A stretch of 64,000 nucleotides of DNA from Chryseobacterium vrystaatense (GTDB lineage Bacteria; Bacteroidota; Bacteroidia; Flavobacteriales; Weeksellaceae): assembly GCF_000737765.1 (NCBI RefSeq), contig NZ_JPRI01000005.1, forward strand, positions 248,001-312,000. The letters run 5' to 3'. Every line of letters starts with the position of its first letter. Position 1 is the first letter of the stretch. The notes under the pieces are model-generated. The model was not told the DNA's origin and did not search any database. It saw only the letters and a list, made by a program, of their open reading frames with translations. The position numbers were made by a program, and so were the translations under genes. Below, one piece after another: positions 25,434 through 35,008 of the stretch.

Positions 25434-27557
25434 CTATTTGAATATTTTCTGAATCACATTTCCGATTTCCATAAAATCACCGTGATTCCCTACAGAGCGT
25501 ATCTCGGGACTGTTTTCATCAAATTCTGAGAAAGGGAATATCAGCAGGTAATTGTTATTACTCAAATGCCTGTTCAATAATTCCGGAATAAGCCTCATTC
25601 GGGGAATATAAGATTTCATGCCGCGTTTGGCCATCAGGACAATTAATGCTTCATCTTCTTTAAGACCGGCTGCCGTTTTTTCACCGTCCATCCAGGTGCT
25701 CATAATGATGAACTCTGCTTCTATATTAGCTTTTTTAACGATTTTCTGAAGAATGTCAAGAATATTTTCAGGAGCATAAAAAACTACGGTTGCACCGGAA
25801 TTTCTGGCCACATTCCATACTCTGAGCAGGGCATGGAAGAACCCAGCTTCCTGATGGGCATTTTCCGGAATCATCACGGCATATTTTTTAATAGTAGAAA
25901 GAGGCTGTGCCGCATGATAGACCAATACATTCACATCATCATTCTGCAGATAGCCGTTGTACAGATTGTATACAAAAGAAGGAGAGAAACCTTTCTGATC
26001 TTCCAGCCCAATAATGAGATCTGTAATGTTCTGCTCTTTAATAACATTTTTGACTCCATTGACTACGTCGTTGTCATATCTTTTCAGAGTCTGCATTTTA
26101 ACATCAGCTGCAGCACCGGCATCAGCTGCCTGATGAAGAAGCTTTTCAGCGTTTTTCACGGACGACTCATTTTTATCTTCATTAATGACATTTAAAGCAA
26201 ACAGGTTTTCTGTATTCGAATGAGCTTTGATCAGAATTCCCAGATTCACCATTCTGTCCACAGTTTCCTCATGATTGATAGCCAGCAGAATATTCTCATC
26301 TTCATGACTGTTGCCGGAAACGGTATCTTCATTGTCACTCTCTGCAATTTTTTGGGCACTCGCCATAGAAATAAAAGAAGAGATGGTACAGGAAATTAGA
26401 ATCAGAAGAATACTTCCGTTCAGAACGTGTTCGTTCAGTAATCTTACAGGTTCTCCGGTCTCTGTCTCAGAAAGGATGATATTGTATCCTACCATAACAG
26501 ATGCCAATGTGGCGGCCGCAGAGGCAGAACTCAATCCAAAGATCAGTTTCCCTTCCTCCTTGGAAAGCCTGAATGTCTTTTGAGTCATGACTGCCGAAAT
26601 ATATTTTCCTCCAATGGATGCCACAAGCATAATTGCTGCAACTTCGAGAGTTTCCCAACTTTTAAAGAATACTTTAAAATCAATCAGCATTCCTACACTG
26701 ATCAGAAAGAAAGGAATAAAAATAGCATTTCCCACAAATTCTACCCTGTTCATCAAAGATGAGGTGTGCGGAATCAGTCTGTTCAATGCAAGTCCTGCAA
26801 AGAAAGCTCCGATAATAGCTTCCACACCTGCAAGTTCAGCAAGCATGGCTGCGAGATAGATCATCACAAGCACAAAAATATACTGCGAAATCTTATCGTC
26901 TACCTTTTTGAAAAACCATCTTCCTATGATCGGGAATATAATAAGAACAACCAGCGCGAATACAATAAAGGAAACAGAAAGTCTGACCCAGAATTCTGTA
27001 CCGACATCACCCTGTGACATTCCAACGATCACAGCAAGCACCAAAAGCGCAAGTATATCAGTGATCATCGTTCCACCCACGGTAATATTGACCGCCTTAT
27101 TTTTGGCAATGCCCAGTTTGCTGATCAGCGGATAGGCGATCAGGGTGTGGGAAGAAAAAAGACTGGCAAAAAGGATGGAAGTAAGCATGGAAAAATGCAG
27201 AATGTAATAACCTCCGAGATATCCCAGAACGAAAGGAACTGCGAAGGTATAAATTCCGAAGGTGAGACTTTTCCATTTGTTCTTTTTAAAATCGCCCATA
27301 TCGATTTCCAGTCCGGCCAGAAACATGATGTAGAGAAGTCCGGTAGTTCCTGTAACCACAATGCTGCTGTCTCTCGCAAGGACATTAAACCCATTGGGCC
27401 CTATTACTGCACCTGCTATGATGAGTCCCAGCAGATGCGGAACTTTAATTTTATTTAAAAGCAGTGGTGCGGCAAGAATGATAATCAGTACCAACAAAAA
27501 TTTTAATACCGGATCTTCTATAGGAAAACTCAGATTATGTATACTCAGTAAAATCAT
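25434..27557 (-). CDS. CPA2-family cation:proton antiporter with C-terminal USP-like domains
   Basis: 707-residue protein. Residues about 1-400 form a Na+/H+ or K+/H+ exchanger core with some 12-13 membrane segments (LGLIIAGAVIGPNGFNVL, LAGLEIDMGDFKKNKW, SSHTLIAYPLISKLG, and AGVEAIIGAFFAGLALNRLIP, which carries the family's functional acidic residue). The soluble remainder looks like two universal-stress-protein-like halves (ENILLAINHEETVDRMVNLGI... and IKKYAVMIPENAHQEAGFFHAL...) that may bind nucleotide and regulate transport. Ion specificity is not readable. Note SSHTLIAYPL, reminiscent of the KefB/KefC discontinuous helix. Confidence 0.92.
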   Translation of the reverse strand: MILLSIHNLSFPIEDPVLKFLLVLIIILAAPLLLNKIKVPHLLGLIIAGAVIGPNGFNVLARDSSIVVTGTTGLLYIMFLAGLEIDMGDFKKNKWKSLTFGIYTFAVPFVLGYLGGYYILHFSMLTSILFASLFSSHTLIAYPLISKLGIAKNKAVNITVGGTMITDILALLVLAVIVGMSQGDVGTEFWVRLSVSFIVFALVVLIIFPIIGRWFFKKVDDKISQYIFVLVMIYLAAMLAELAGVEAIIGAFFAGLALNRLIPHTSSLMNRVEFVGNAIFIPFFLISVGMLIDFKVFFKSWETLEVAAIMLVASIGGKYISAVMTQKTFRLSKEEGKLIFGLSSASAAATLASVMVGYNIILSETETGEPVRLLNEHVLNGSILLILISCTISSFISMASAQKIAESDNEDTVSGNSHEDENILLAINHEETVDRMVNLGILIKAHSNTENLFALNVINEDKNESSVKNAEKLLHQAADAGAAADVKMQTLKRYDNDVVNGVKNVIKEQNITDLIIGLEDQKGFSPSFVYNLYNGYLQNDDVNVLVYHAAQPLSTIKKYAVMIPENAHQEAGFFHALLRVWNVARNSGATVVFYAPENILDILQKIVKKANIEAEFIIMSTWMDGEKTAAGLKEDEALIVLMAKRGMKSYIPRMRLIPELLNRHLSNNNYLLIFPFSEFDENSPEIRSVGNHGDFMEIGNVIQKIFK

Positions 27558-27565
27558 AGGTATTT

Positions 27566-28132
27566 TTATTTGGTGGAACGTACTAATTCGACAGAAAATC
27601 TCGCTGTGCAGCCGTTGTCGGATATGATGGATCGTGTCCCTTTAATCTTATTGTCAGAGATGTCATTAAGCAGAACATTCATTTCTACTTTCTTTTGGGA
27701 AGTGGAATCCGTTCTGAAATTAAGTTTAATCTCATTGTTTTCAAATTTACCGGAATACACTCTTACCAGATTATTGTTGTTGATGATTTTTGCAGAAAGA
27801 TGGATCGAATCGCTGTCAAATTCCCAGGTATCCGTCCGTTGATCACCTACAGCGTAATCACTGCAGTTGGATTCTGTACAGATTACTTTTCCGTTCCATG
27901 ACCCGGAGATTTCTTCCGGCCACATAGCGATCTTTACAGAATCTTTTTTAGAAAAAATACTGTCTCTCATTTTGATGAGGTTCTGGTATTCAGATTCTTT
28001 TTTTGCGAATAATTTTTCTTTTTCCAGTAATTGCTTTTCTCTTTCAGTCAGGCTTTTTTCTTTTTCCTTATAATCACAGCTGATCATTAAAAAAGAACCG
28101 ACAAAAAGCAAATAAAATGTGTTTTTTAGCAT
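27566..28132 (-). CDS. Lipoprotein with coiled-coil segment
   Basis: 188-residue predicted lipoprotein: MLKNTFYLLFVGSFLMISCDYKEKE, lipobox Cys-19. A highly charged helix (EREKQLLEKEKLFAKKESEYQNLIKMRDSI, residues 29-60) is likely a coiled coil. It is followed by a beta-rich domain beginning EEISGSWNGKVICTESNCSDYAVGDQRTDTWEF, where the two cysteines could pair. Function unknown. It starts upstream of the antiporter gene with 8 nt between, so it is probably co-transcribed. Confidence 0.75.
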   Translation of the reverse strand: MLKNTFYLLFVGSFLMISCDYKEKEKSLTEREKQLLEKEKLFAKKESEYQNLIKMRDSIFSKKDSVKIAMWPEEISGSWNGKVICTESNCSDYAVGDQRTDTWEFDSDSIHLSAKIINNNNLVRVYSGKFENNEIKLNFRTDSTSQKKVEMNVLLNDISDNKIKGTRSIISDNGCTARFSVELVRSTK

Positions 28133-28230
28133 ATTGTAAATGTTGGCGTAAACAATATAGGAAAAAATACGGAAAATATAAAATCTCCCGCCTTATATCA
28201 ACTTGAATAACGGATAATCTGTATGGAAAA

Positions 28231-28932
28231 TTAGTATTCGATAGGAATAAGAACAATCCCTGAAACTTCATAACCATGCACATTGGTTTTCCAGACAGGC
28301 ATTTTTTTTATGACTCCGGTAAGTTGGTTTTTTGTATGGTCTGCAATGTTTAAGTTTCTGACTTCTATGAAAGATGCTGAACCTTTGGGATCTATATCCA
28401 GAACAAGCACAGCATTCCCGTTTTCTTTCTTCTTATGTTTTTGATCTAAAAGAGGATAGACGTTTTTTTCAATCCATGAATACAACGCGGTTTCTCCTGC
28501 CTCAAATTCCGGGTGTGGAGGTTTGTTATCTTTAAATTTGGGAGGAAGATTATTAGGATAGGCAGTCAGATTAAGACTTTCATTGATTAATTTGAGATTC
28601 CCTTTCTTGTTCGGGCTGTAGATGCGGTGAGCAATTTTATTGGAGGTAAGATCAATATCTATAAAATGGATTTCGGTATCATTGACCCTGTAAAATCCTC
28701 TGTGAGTTTCCGCACTGGAAGCATTTTTTACCAATGCATTTTCTTTAATGGTATCTCCCTTATTGGGAATCACATATAATTCTTTAGAAGCAGATTGATC
28801 TTTTTTATTTTGAAGATAAATGTCGTAATTAAAACTTTTAAGCTTTATACTTTCCCGTAATTCAGGCTGCTGGGCAAAATAAAACAGGGGAGTGATGATA
28901 AGTGATATTCTTAATAATTGATGTTTAAGCAT
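28231..28932 (-). CDS. Secreted protein with TonB-C-terminal-like domain
   Basis: About 233 residues. The frame extends to 29022, but MLKHQLLRISLIITPLFYFAQQPE is a clear signal peptide, so the ATG at 28932 is the likely start. The C-terminal 80 residues (AGETALYSWIEKNVYPLLDQ...GNAVLVLDIDPKGSASFIEV...VIKKMPVWKTNVHGYEVSGIVLIPIEY) follow the layout of TonB C-terminal domains (Y.P......G.V.V.F.ID..G.......P.W.P....G..V.....IPI). There is no N-terminal TonB membrane anchor or Pro-rich spacer, so it is not a classical TonB. A periplasmic interaction role is inferred. Confidence 0.7.
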   Translation of the reverse strand: MLKHQLLRISLIITPLFYFAQQPELRESIKLKSFNYDIYLQNKKDQSASKELYVIPNKGDTIKENALVKNASSAETHRGFYRVNDTEIHFIDIDLTSNKIAHRIYSPNKKGNLKLINESLNLTAYPNNLPPKFKDNKPPHPEFEAGETALYSWIEKNVYPLLDQKHKKKENGNAVLVLDIDPKGSASFIEVRNLNIADHTKNQLTGVIKKMPVWKTNVHGYEVSGIVLIPIEY

Positions 28933-29099
28933 GAGATCGGTGTTGGTATCGCCAAGATAAGAAAAATATAAAATAATCAGGAGAATTGTTTGATGCATTA
29001 ATTTTTTTAATCGAATTACCATATTTTCCTGTAAATGGTTCTTAGCTAAGAGGGAGAATCCTTTTGTAAATTTTGCTTTAAAATCAGTGCGGTTATTTT

Positions 29100-30026
29100 T
29101 TATACCACTTTCTGTTTCCGAAACATTTCCGGTTTATAATTAATGATAAAAACACCACAGATAATAAGAGCTGCTGCCAGAATGAATTTAACAGAAATTT
29201 TTTCGTCCATTATCAGCCATCCCAAAAATATGGCAATAATGGTATTGATATAGGCAAGTATCGAAACCTGTACCGGTGAGATTTTCGTCAACGCATAATG
29301 AAACGCAAAGAATGCAGCAACAGATCCAAAAACAGCGAGGTAAATCATCGCCGAGATACTTTTCACAGACCAGTTTCCGAAGTTGTAATTGTCTGAAAAC
29401 AGGAACGCAAAAATAATCTGAACCACACCTGCGAACAGAAACTGGTAAAACAGATTGAGTGTTATATTTCCACTTTGGATATTAAGTTTTTTGGTGAAAA
29501 TCGTTCCTGAGGCCCATCCTGCAATGGCGCAGAAAAGAAAAATCATTCCCATTCTGTAATCAGGGTTGGCAAGATCCTGGAGTCCGTCCCAGAAAATAAA
29601 AAGAATTCCGCTAAAGCACAGCAGAACTCCTGCCAGAGACCGTAAACTGAATTTTTGAAGGCCAATAGCCAGGCTGCCCAGAAATACCAGAATAGGGGAG
29701 CAGGCACTGATCAGTGATGCCAGACTGCTGGAAACACTTTCTTCAGCTACTGTAGTCATCCCGTTAGCTACAATAAGCATCAATGTTGCGAATACAATCT
29801 GATAGCCCAGGTTTTTAAAACCGATCCATTTGAATTCCTTTCTTGAAAGAAGAACGATCAGCATGATTATGGCTGCCAAAAACTGTCGGATCCCGGCCAC
29901 GAACCACGCAGGAATCGTTTCCACGGCAACGCGGATGGCCAGAAATGTAGTCCCCCATACAATGGCAACTGTGATAACCGCAAAAATGAGTTTATAATCT
30001 TTCAATATAAGGATAGGATATAGCAA
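29100..30026 (-). CDS. EamA-family (DMT) exporter
   Basis: 308-residue drug/metabolite transporter with ten membrane segments in two EamA repeats. Repeat 1 has AIVWGTTFLAIRVAVETIPAWFVAGIRQFLAA and repeat 2 has AGWASGTIFTKKL followed by SAMIYLAVFGSVAAFFAFHYALTKISPVQVSILAYINTIIAIFLGWLIMDEKI. The last block is the characteristic EamA end (xPxxxxxxxxxxPvxaxxxgxxxlgE). Family members export amino acids or other metabolites; the substrate is unknown. The gene stands alone, with a terminator-like hairpin of the next gene upstream. Confidence 0.9.
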   Translation of the reverse strand: MLYPILILKDYKLIFAVITVAIVWGTTFLAIRVAVETIPAWFVAGIRQFLAAIIMLIVLLSRKEFKWIGFKNLGYQIVFATLMLIVANGMTTVAEESVSSSLASLISACSPILVFLGSLAIGLQKFSLRSLAGVLLCFSGILFIFWDGLQDLANPDYRMGMIFLFCAIAGWASGTIFTKKLNIQSGNITLNLFYQFLFAGVVQIIFAFLFSDNYNFGNWSVKSISAMIYLAVFGSVAAFFAFHYALTKISPVQVSILAYINTIIAIFLGWLIMDEKISVKFILAAALIICGVFIINYKPEMFRKQKVV

Positions 30027-30103
30027 ACAAATATACCTGTTCTGAAATGAATGAAATGGGTACAGTTGCTGTAGTTTTTACTGATACAGATATATTTTTT
30101 TTA

Positions 30104-30144
30104 TGTTAAAACAGCATATTCAGCAATCCTTTGTGAATATGCTG
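30104..30144 (-). terminator. Terminator of the oxidoreductase gene
   Basis: Perfect 11-bp stem CAGCATATTCA / TGAATATGCTG, 9 nt after the stop codon. The - strand downstream side is T-rich. Confidence 0.8.
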
Positions 30145-30153
30145 CTTCACGAT

Positions 30154-31137
30154 CTAAAAGATATTGATGATAACTTTTCCGGCAGCTTTTCTGTTTTCCA
30201 GAAGAGCGAAAGCTTCATTGGCCTGTTCCAGAGAATAATATTGGGGGTGAAGACGAACCTTGACCTTTCCGTTTTCCAGATGCCGGGATGCTTCCTTTAG
30301 AATATCACCATGGTATTTTTTTCTTTCCCCTGACAGCATAGGGTAGAGAGTAAAGACTCCCGAATATTTTGCATTACGGAAGGATAACGGAGCAAGACTG
30401 TGCGAACCCCATCCGAGGATACTTACCACATGTCCTGTATATTGTTTCACAGCGCTGAAGGAATCATCCAGAACGCTGCTTCCGACTGTATCAATGACTG
30501 CATCAAACCCCTTCCCATCTGTATATTTCTGTACATATTGTACAGCGGACAGTGTGGTGTAGTCAATGGGTTCAGCACCATAATTCTGAATCAATTCTGA
30601 ATGGTCGGGACTTACGGTTGAAAATACTTTAGCACCCTTTGCTGCTGCAATTTGTATTGCTATATGCCCTACACCTCCGGAACCTCCATGAATCAGTACA
30701 GTCTGACCTGTTTGGATGTTGATCTGATCTACGAGGGCTTCCCAGGCTGTAATAAATAGTAAGGGTATTGCAGCTGCCTCCTGAAATGAGACGTTTTCAG
30801 GTTTTAAACTGATATGATCTGCATCAGCTGTAATGTATTCTGCTAATGTTCCCTGATGACCGCCAATGCTGCCTATCATACCGAAGACTTCATCACCGGG
30901 CTTAAAATCATGGACATCCTTCCCGGTTTCTACCACGATCCCTGACATATCAATGCCTGGAACAGCAGGTAGAATGACTTTTGCATGGGCAGCCTTTCCG
31001 TTTTTAATTTTTAGATCCAAAGGATTGAGTCCAACTGATTTTATTTTAATTAAAACCTGATGATCTGCAGGTTGAGGCTTGTCTGTTTCACCCATGATAA
31101 AAGGTTTACCCTGCTCTTTGGCTATAAGTACTTTCAT
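30154..31137 (-). CDS. NADP-dependent oxidoreductase, quinone-reductase-like MDR
   Basis: About 327 residues of the medium-chain dehydrogenase/reductase superfamily, zinc-free quinone oxidoreductase type: VGLNPLDLKIKNG, VPGIDMSGIVVETGKDVHDFKPGDEVFG, the nucleotide-binding VLIHGGSGGVGHIAIQIAAAKGAKVFSTVS (residues about 150-180) and KGFDAVIDTVGSSVLDDSF. No structural-zinc cysteines are present. An ATG at 31164 is also in frame; MKVLIAKEQGKPF at 31137 matches usual family starts. It is divergent from an AraC regulator 115 nt away, which probably controls it. Confidence 0.88.
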   Translation of the reverse strand: MKVLIAKEQGKPFIMGETDKPQPADHQVLIKIKSVGLNPLDLKIKNGKAAHAKVILPAVPGIDMSGIVVETGKDVHDFKPGDEVFGMIGSIGGHQGTLAEYITADADHISLKPENVSFQEAAAIPLLFITAWEALVDQINIQTGQTVLIHGGSGGVGHIAIQIAAAKGAKVFSTVSPDHSELIQNYGAEPIDYTTLSAVQYVQKYTDGKGFDAVIDTVGSSVLDDSFSAVKQYTGHVVSILGWGSHSLAPLSFRNAKYSGVFTLYPMLSGERKKYHGDILKEASRHLENGKVKVRLHPQYYSLEQANEAFALLENRKAAGKVIINIF

Positions 31138-31251
31138 TGTTTTGTTTTTGACATTTGTATTCATTGCTTTCTTTTTTTGATCCTACAAATTTCTATGGTT
31201 TACAGAATTGGAATGTTGTATTTTTACATGATAAAAGGGTATAATATTGTC

Positions 31252-32082
31252 ATGAAAAAAGATTTTATTCAACAGCCGTTTGAACTGGATCTGAAAGAAC
31301 CGGCTGATGTGTGTCCAAGAGGCAGTCACAGCGTCAGCTTTTTTGAACTGGTCTATATTGTTTCAGGAACGGGAATGCAGAATATTAATGGAAATAAATT
31401 TCCTTACAGAGAAGGAAATCTGTTTCTGCTTGTTCCCGAAGATGCACACCGCTTCATTTTTAAAACGAAGACACAACTGTTCTTTATTAGATTTAATAAA
31501 GTATTTTTTCGCACCAGTCATATGACCGCGTCTTTTCTTCAGCGTCTTGAACAGACTTTTTCCAATCATACCCTTCAGGGATCCGTGATTAAAGATCAGG
31601 ATAATGAAATGATTATTAAGAATCTTATGGAAAGCCTGATCATTGAAATGAAAAATAAAAATCTTTACGCCAGTGAGCTTATCCGGCTGCTCGTACAGAC
31701 CATTCTCACAGCGGTTTCCGGAAATCTGACGAAGGAATATAATCTGAAAGTGAATGAAATGACAGATCATAAGGCAGCGGATATTATTCAGTATGTGCAT
31801 GGAAATATTTATGATCCTAAAAAACTGACGGGAGAGAACATCAGCAGTCAGTTTGGGATTTCAAAAAACTATCTGGGGCGCTATTTCAAAAATAATACAG
31901 GAAAAACTTTAAATGAATATGCTGCTCATTACAAAACGGGACTTATCGAAAACCGTTTAAAATACAGTGACATGCGCATCAGTGAAATTGCAGACGAATT
32001 TGGATTTACAGATAAAAGCCATCTGAACCGGTTTTTCAAAAAAATAAAAGGAATGTCGCCTTCTGCCTTCAGGAATGAATAG
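31252..32082 (+). CDS. AraC-family transcriptional regulator
   Basis: About 276 residues: N-terminal cupin-like sensor domain (SFFELVYIVSGTGMQNINGNKFPYREGNLFLLVPEDAHRFIF, residues about 20-75) and C-terminal double HTH (residues about 170-275), with GISKNYLGRYFKNNTGKTLNEYAAHYK and the signature ISEIADEFGFTDKSHLNRFFKKIKGMSPSAFRNE. The frame is open back to 31060, but that stretch overlaps the oxidoreductase gene. MKKDFIQQPFELDL at 31252 is the sensible start; alternatives are 31213 and 31228. It is divergent from the oxidoreductase, the common regulator-target arrangement. Confidence 0.88.
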   Translation: MKKDFIQQPFELDLKEPADVCPRGSHSVSFFELVYIVSGTGMQNINGNKFPYREGNLFLLVPEDAHRFIFKTKTQLFFIRFNKVFFRTSHMTASFLQRLEQTFSNHTLQGSVIKDQDNEMIIKNLMESLIIEMKNKNLYASELIRLLVQTILTAVSGNLTKEYNLKVNEMTDHKAADIIQYVHGNIYDPKKLTGENISSQFGISKNYLGRYFKNNTGKTLNEYAAHYKTGLIENRLKYSDMRISEIADEFGFTDKSHLNRFFKKIKGMSPSAFRNE

Positions 32083-32114
32083 GTCTGTTATTTTAAAAAA
32101 AGACTTTTATTCTT

Positions 32115-32122
32115 TATCTTTG
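32115..32122 (+). promoter_or_regulatory. -7 promoter element of purE
   Basis: TATCTTTG fits TAnnTTTG, 21 nt before the ATG at 32144. Confidence 0.5.
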
Positions 32123-32143
32123 AAGATCTAATAAAAATTGAAG

Positions 32144-32647
32144 ATGGTAGGAATTATTATGGGCAGCCAGAGCGATCTGCCGATCATGGAACAGGCTGCA
32201 AATTTTTTGAAAAGCCTGGATATTCCATACGAACTGACCGTGGTTTCGGCACACAGAACACCGGAAAGAATGTTTGATTATGCTAAAACAGCAAAAGAAA
32301 GAGGTCTGAAAGTGATTATTGCAGGAGCTGGCGGAGCAGCACACCTTCCGGGAATGGTGGCCAGCTGTACGACGCTGCCTGTAATTGGCGTTCCGATTTT
32401 ATCAAGCAACTCTATTGACGGTTGGGATTCTGTACTGTCTATCCTTCAGATGCCGGGTGGAATACCTGTAGCAACGGTAGCCTTAAACGGAGCCTTGAAT
32501 GCAGGGATTTTGGCGGTGAAAATTCTGGGAAGTGCAGATGAAGCCATAGCTGAAAACCTTCAGAAATATCAGGATTCTTTGAAAGATAAAGTCCTTGGAA
32601 CTGTAGATGACATCAAATCAAAACATCCGAATCATTTTGATCTTTAA
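32144..32647 (+). CDS. purE: N5-carboxyaminoimidazole ribonucleotide mutase
   Basis: De novo purine synthesis: rearranges N5-CAIR (made by PurK) to CAIR. The 167-residue class I PurE starts [15 protein letters not shown], so the ATG at 32144 is chosen over an in-frame TTG at 32138. It continues [16 protein letters not shown] (active-site His), [15 protein letters not shown] and [50 protein letters not shown]. All signature segments are intact. Separated from purK by about 8 kb in this genome. Confidence 0.96.
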   Translation: MVGIIMGSQSDLPIMEQAANFLKSLDIPYELTVVSAHRTPERMFDYAKTAKERGLKVIIAGAGGAAHLPGMVASCTTLPVIGVPILSSNSIDGWDSVLSILQMPGGIPVATVALNGALNAGILAVKILGSADEAIAENLQKYQDSLKDKVLGTVDDIKSKHPNHFDL

Positions 32648-32664
32648 CCGGATGGATATTATAC

Positions 32665-32697
32665 AAAATGCGCCTCATCGTTGATGAGGCGCATTTT
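32665..32697. terminator. Bidirectional terminator between purE and the BspA-like gene
   Basis: Perfect 15-bp stem AAAATGCGCCTCATC / GATGAGGCGCATTTT with loop GTT, between convergent genes. Confidence 0.93.
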
Positions 32698-32700
32698 ATT

Positions 32701-34377
32701 TTACTTCTTAATGAATTTAAAAGGGTGAATTTTTTCTTTGGAAATCAGCTGCAGGAAATAATTTCCAGGAGCTAATGATTCTACATTGACTGTTCCATCG
32801 GTCACTACGCCTTTACCTGAAATTCTACCTGTTGCATCCATGATGACATATGATTGTATATCAGCCATATTCCTGATGAAAATAATGTGGTGAGCAGGGT
32901 TGGGGTAGATGGATCCGCTTTCTTTTGATCCTGCCTCAGAGACTGCCAGGAAACGGCATTGTCCAGGTACATCATTGGAAAAGATCCAGCCTTTGTTGAT
33001 CAGGACTTCTCTCTGGTCAATAATGTCAGAGGAGTAGGACAGGGAAGCCAGTGATCCCAGATTGATATTACTGGCTGTGTTGGGATTATTGGCCCATCCT
33101 ACGATAGTCTTGCTGTAGTTGTTACAGTCCAGTCCGGAATTGGTAAATACACTGTCTGCAGTGGTAAGAAGAGGAAGATTCCAGCTTTCCAGACTTTGAT
33201 TAAATCTTGTTGCTCCGGAAAACATAAGGGTTATAGTAGTTACTTTACTGGTATCCCATGAATCAAGAGGCTGATTGAAGGCTGTGCAGCCATGAAATAT
33301 ATGGGATATGTCCGTAGCACTGGAGGTGTCCCAATTGTTAAGAGGCTGGTTGAAGTTCATATTATAATGGAAAAGGAATGTCATATTAATGACCTGGGAA
33401 GTATCCCAGCTGTTTAGGGGCTGATTGAAATTTTCCGTTTCGGCAAACATATAACTTATGTCGGTAACATTTGATGTATTCCAGCTGTCCAGATTTTGGT
33501 TGAAGTTCTTATTCATGTAAAACATGGAGCTCATGTTGGTAACCTGTGAAGTATTTCAGTTGCTAAGAGGCTGGTTAAAGTCTCTGGTAAAGCTGAACAT
33601 ATAGCTCATGTCTGTAACTTTTGAGGTATTCCAGCTGTTCAGATTTTGATTAAAAAACTTTTTTCCGTAAAACATGTAGGAGAAATTTTCGGCAGATGAG
33701 GTGTCCCATGATCCCAGAGGAGCATTAAAAGTGCTGGAAACCGGTGATGCAATAGGACCACTAAACATATATTCGAAATTTTTTATTTTTGAAGTCGGCC
33801 AGTTTGCCATAGAGGCATTTCCAATAAATTTTCTTGCATTGTAAAACATATAGGAGACATCTGTCGCCTTGGACAGATCAGGTGAATCGGAGGCTGTGAG
33901 CTGAAGCAAACCGCAGTAAGAAAATGCGGAGTGCATGGACTGCCATTTTATATTTCCCCATTGCTGGATTTCGAGTACTTTATTGGCATCACCGTTAAAC
34001 AGCCATCCTGCAGTATTGTTTGCGAACTGTATCTGTTTAAAGGTACCGGTGCCATTACTTACTTTGACTTTATACAGTGCGTCGGCTGGAATCGGATTAA
34101 GAGAAGTTCCAAAATTGATCAGGACCTGCTTATCAGAAGTTACATTGGATATCGTTCCAGTATGCTGGGGATAGTTGACCTCTTCCCAGGTTATGGTATA
34201 ATTCTCTCCAATGCCTGGAAACCAGATCTCATTGTTGGCTGATTGAACCGGAGCATCTACTGTGCCCGGAGTAGAAGATTGTGAATAAGGTTTCCACAAC
34301 GTTATAAATTCTTCTTGGGCTTGGATATGTTGAATTGATAATGTAAAAACAATAAATAATAGAATTTTTTTAATCAT
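32701..34377 (-). pseudogene. BspA-like (DUF285) repeat surface protein with T9SS sorting domain, interrupted by in-frame TGA
   Basis: Two ORFs (34377-33556 and 33534-32701) lie in one frame and form a single 559-codon gene once the TGA at 33558-33556 is ignored. Order: signal peptide (MIKKILLFIVFTLSIQHIQA), a domain of about 120 residues, and about ten 25-residue DUF285 repeats of the form FNQPLNSWDTSxVTDMSYMF. It ends with a T9SS type A sorting domain (SGSIYPNPAHHIIFIRN...GNYFLQLISKEKIHPFKFIKK). The TGA stands exactly where every repeat has the Trp of NSWDTS, so one TGG-to-TGA change explains it. The product would be a secreted or cell-surface repeat protein. It is either a fresh pseudogene, a sequencing error, or read through. 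Confidence 0.85.
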
Positions 34378-34474
34378 ATATAAATATTTAGTGAATAAAT
34401 ATATAAAAATTAATAAATATCTGTAAATAGTGAATTATCTATTGGTGTACTTGAATATTTTTGTAAAAAGCATA

Positions 34475-34504
34475 AAAAAACGCTCCGATATCTGGAGCGT
34501 TTTT
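34475..34504. terminator. Bidirectional terminator downstream of the YiaA-like gene
   Basis: Stem AAAAAACGCTCC / GGAGCGTTTTT around GATATCT, with A run and T run on the two sides. It lies 3 nt after the stop of the - strand gene. Confidence 0.85.
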
Positions 34505-34507
34505 GTT

Positions 34508-34900
34508 TTATTCCTGGGCCATGTTGTCCCGGGTATTTTTCTGGACCGAAATGGCTCCGAAAAGAGCGAGGAGAAATGCAAAAGCATAAAATCCTTTTTC
34601 GCTTGGCAGTATAGTGGCGTTCCAAAGTCCCACAGCGAGCAGCACAATAGAAGAAAGTGTCGCAAACCAGCATATCCCATAATAAATGTCTGTTACCGGA
34701 ATGTTTTCTAAACGGTCACGAACTGCTTTCTGCAGAGAAACTACGGCAAAAAGGCCATAAAGAAGGATCGTAAAATAATATCCTTTTTCATTCAGCAGCA
34801 TTTCGGCTCTGGCCAGGCCTACAATGAAACCTATCATTCCTGCTCCCAATGCTACCCAAGATGCGGCTATGAATGCATTCGATACTCTTTGTTTTTTCAT
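34508..34900 (-). CDS. YiaA/YiaB-family inner membrane protein
   Basis: 130-residue protein with four membrane segments in two repeats, each ending in a conserved motif: IGFIVGLARAEMLLNEKGYYFTILLYGLFAVVSLQKAVRD and LAVGLWNATILPSEKGFYAFAFLLALFGAISVQKNTRD. The pattern (L/F)W(N/R)A...SEKGFY followed by a helix and (Q)K..RD is typical of the YiaAB two-helix domain. Function unknown. It is monocistronic as far as visible, with its own terminator. Confidence 0.85.
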   Translation of the reverse strand: MKKQRVSNAFIAASWVALGAGMIGFIVGLARAEMLLNEKGYYFTILLYGLFAVVSLQKAVRDRLENIPVTDIYYGICWFATLSSIVLLAVGLWNATILPSEKGFYAFAFLLALFGAISVQKNTRDNMAQE

Positions 34901-35008
34901 TAATTATATGTTTTGTTTGAGGGGCTAAATATATTCATTTTTTCTAAACTTAGTGATCGTGCTGTAAAAAATATGGGTAAAATACGGAGAAGGAAGATAC
35001 AATGACCT

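Noticed and set aside
33535..33570. Frameshift as the cause of the split BspA-like gene
   Set aside because: Both halves are in the same frame; a single TGG-to-TGA change is enough.
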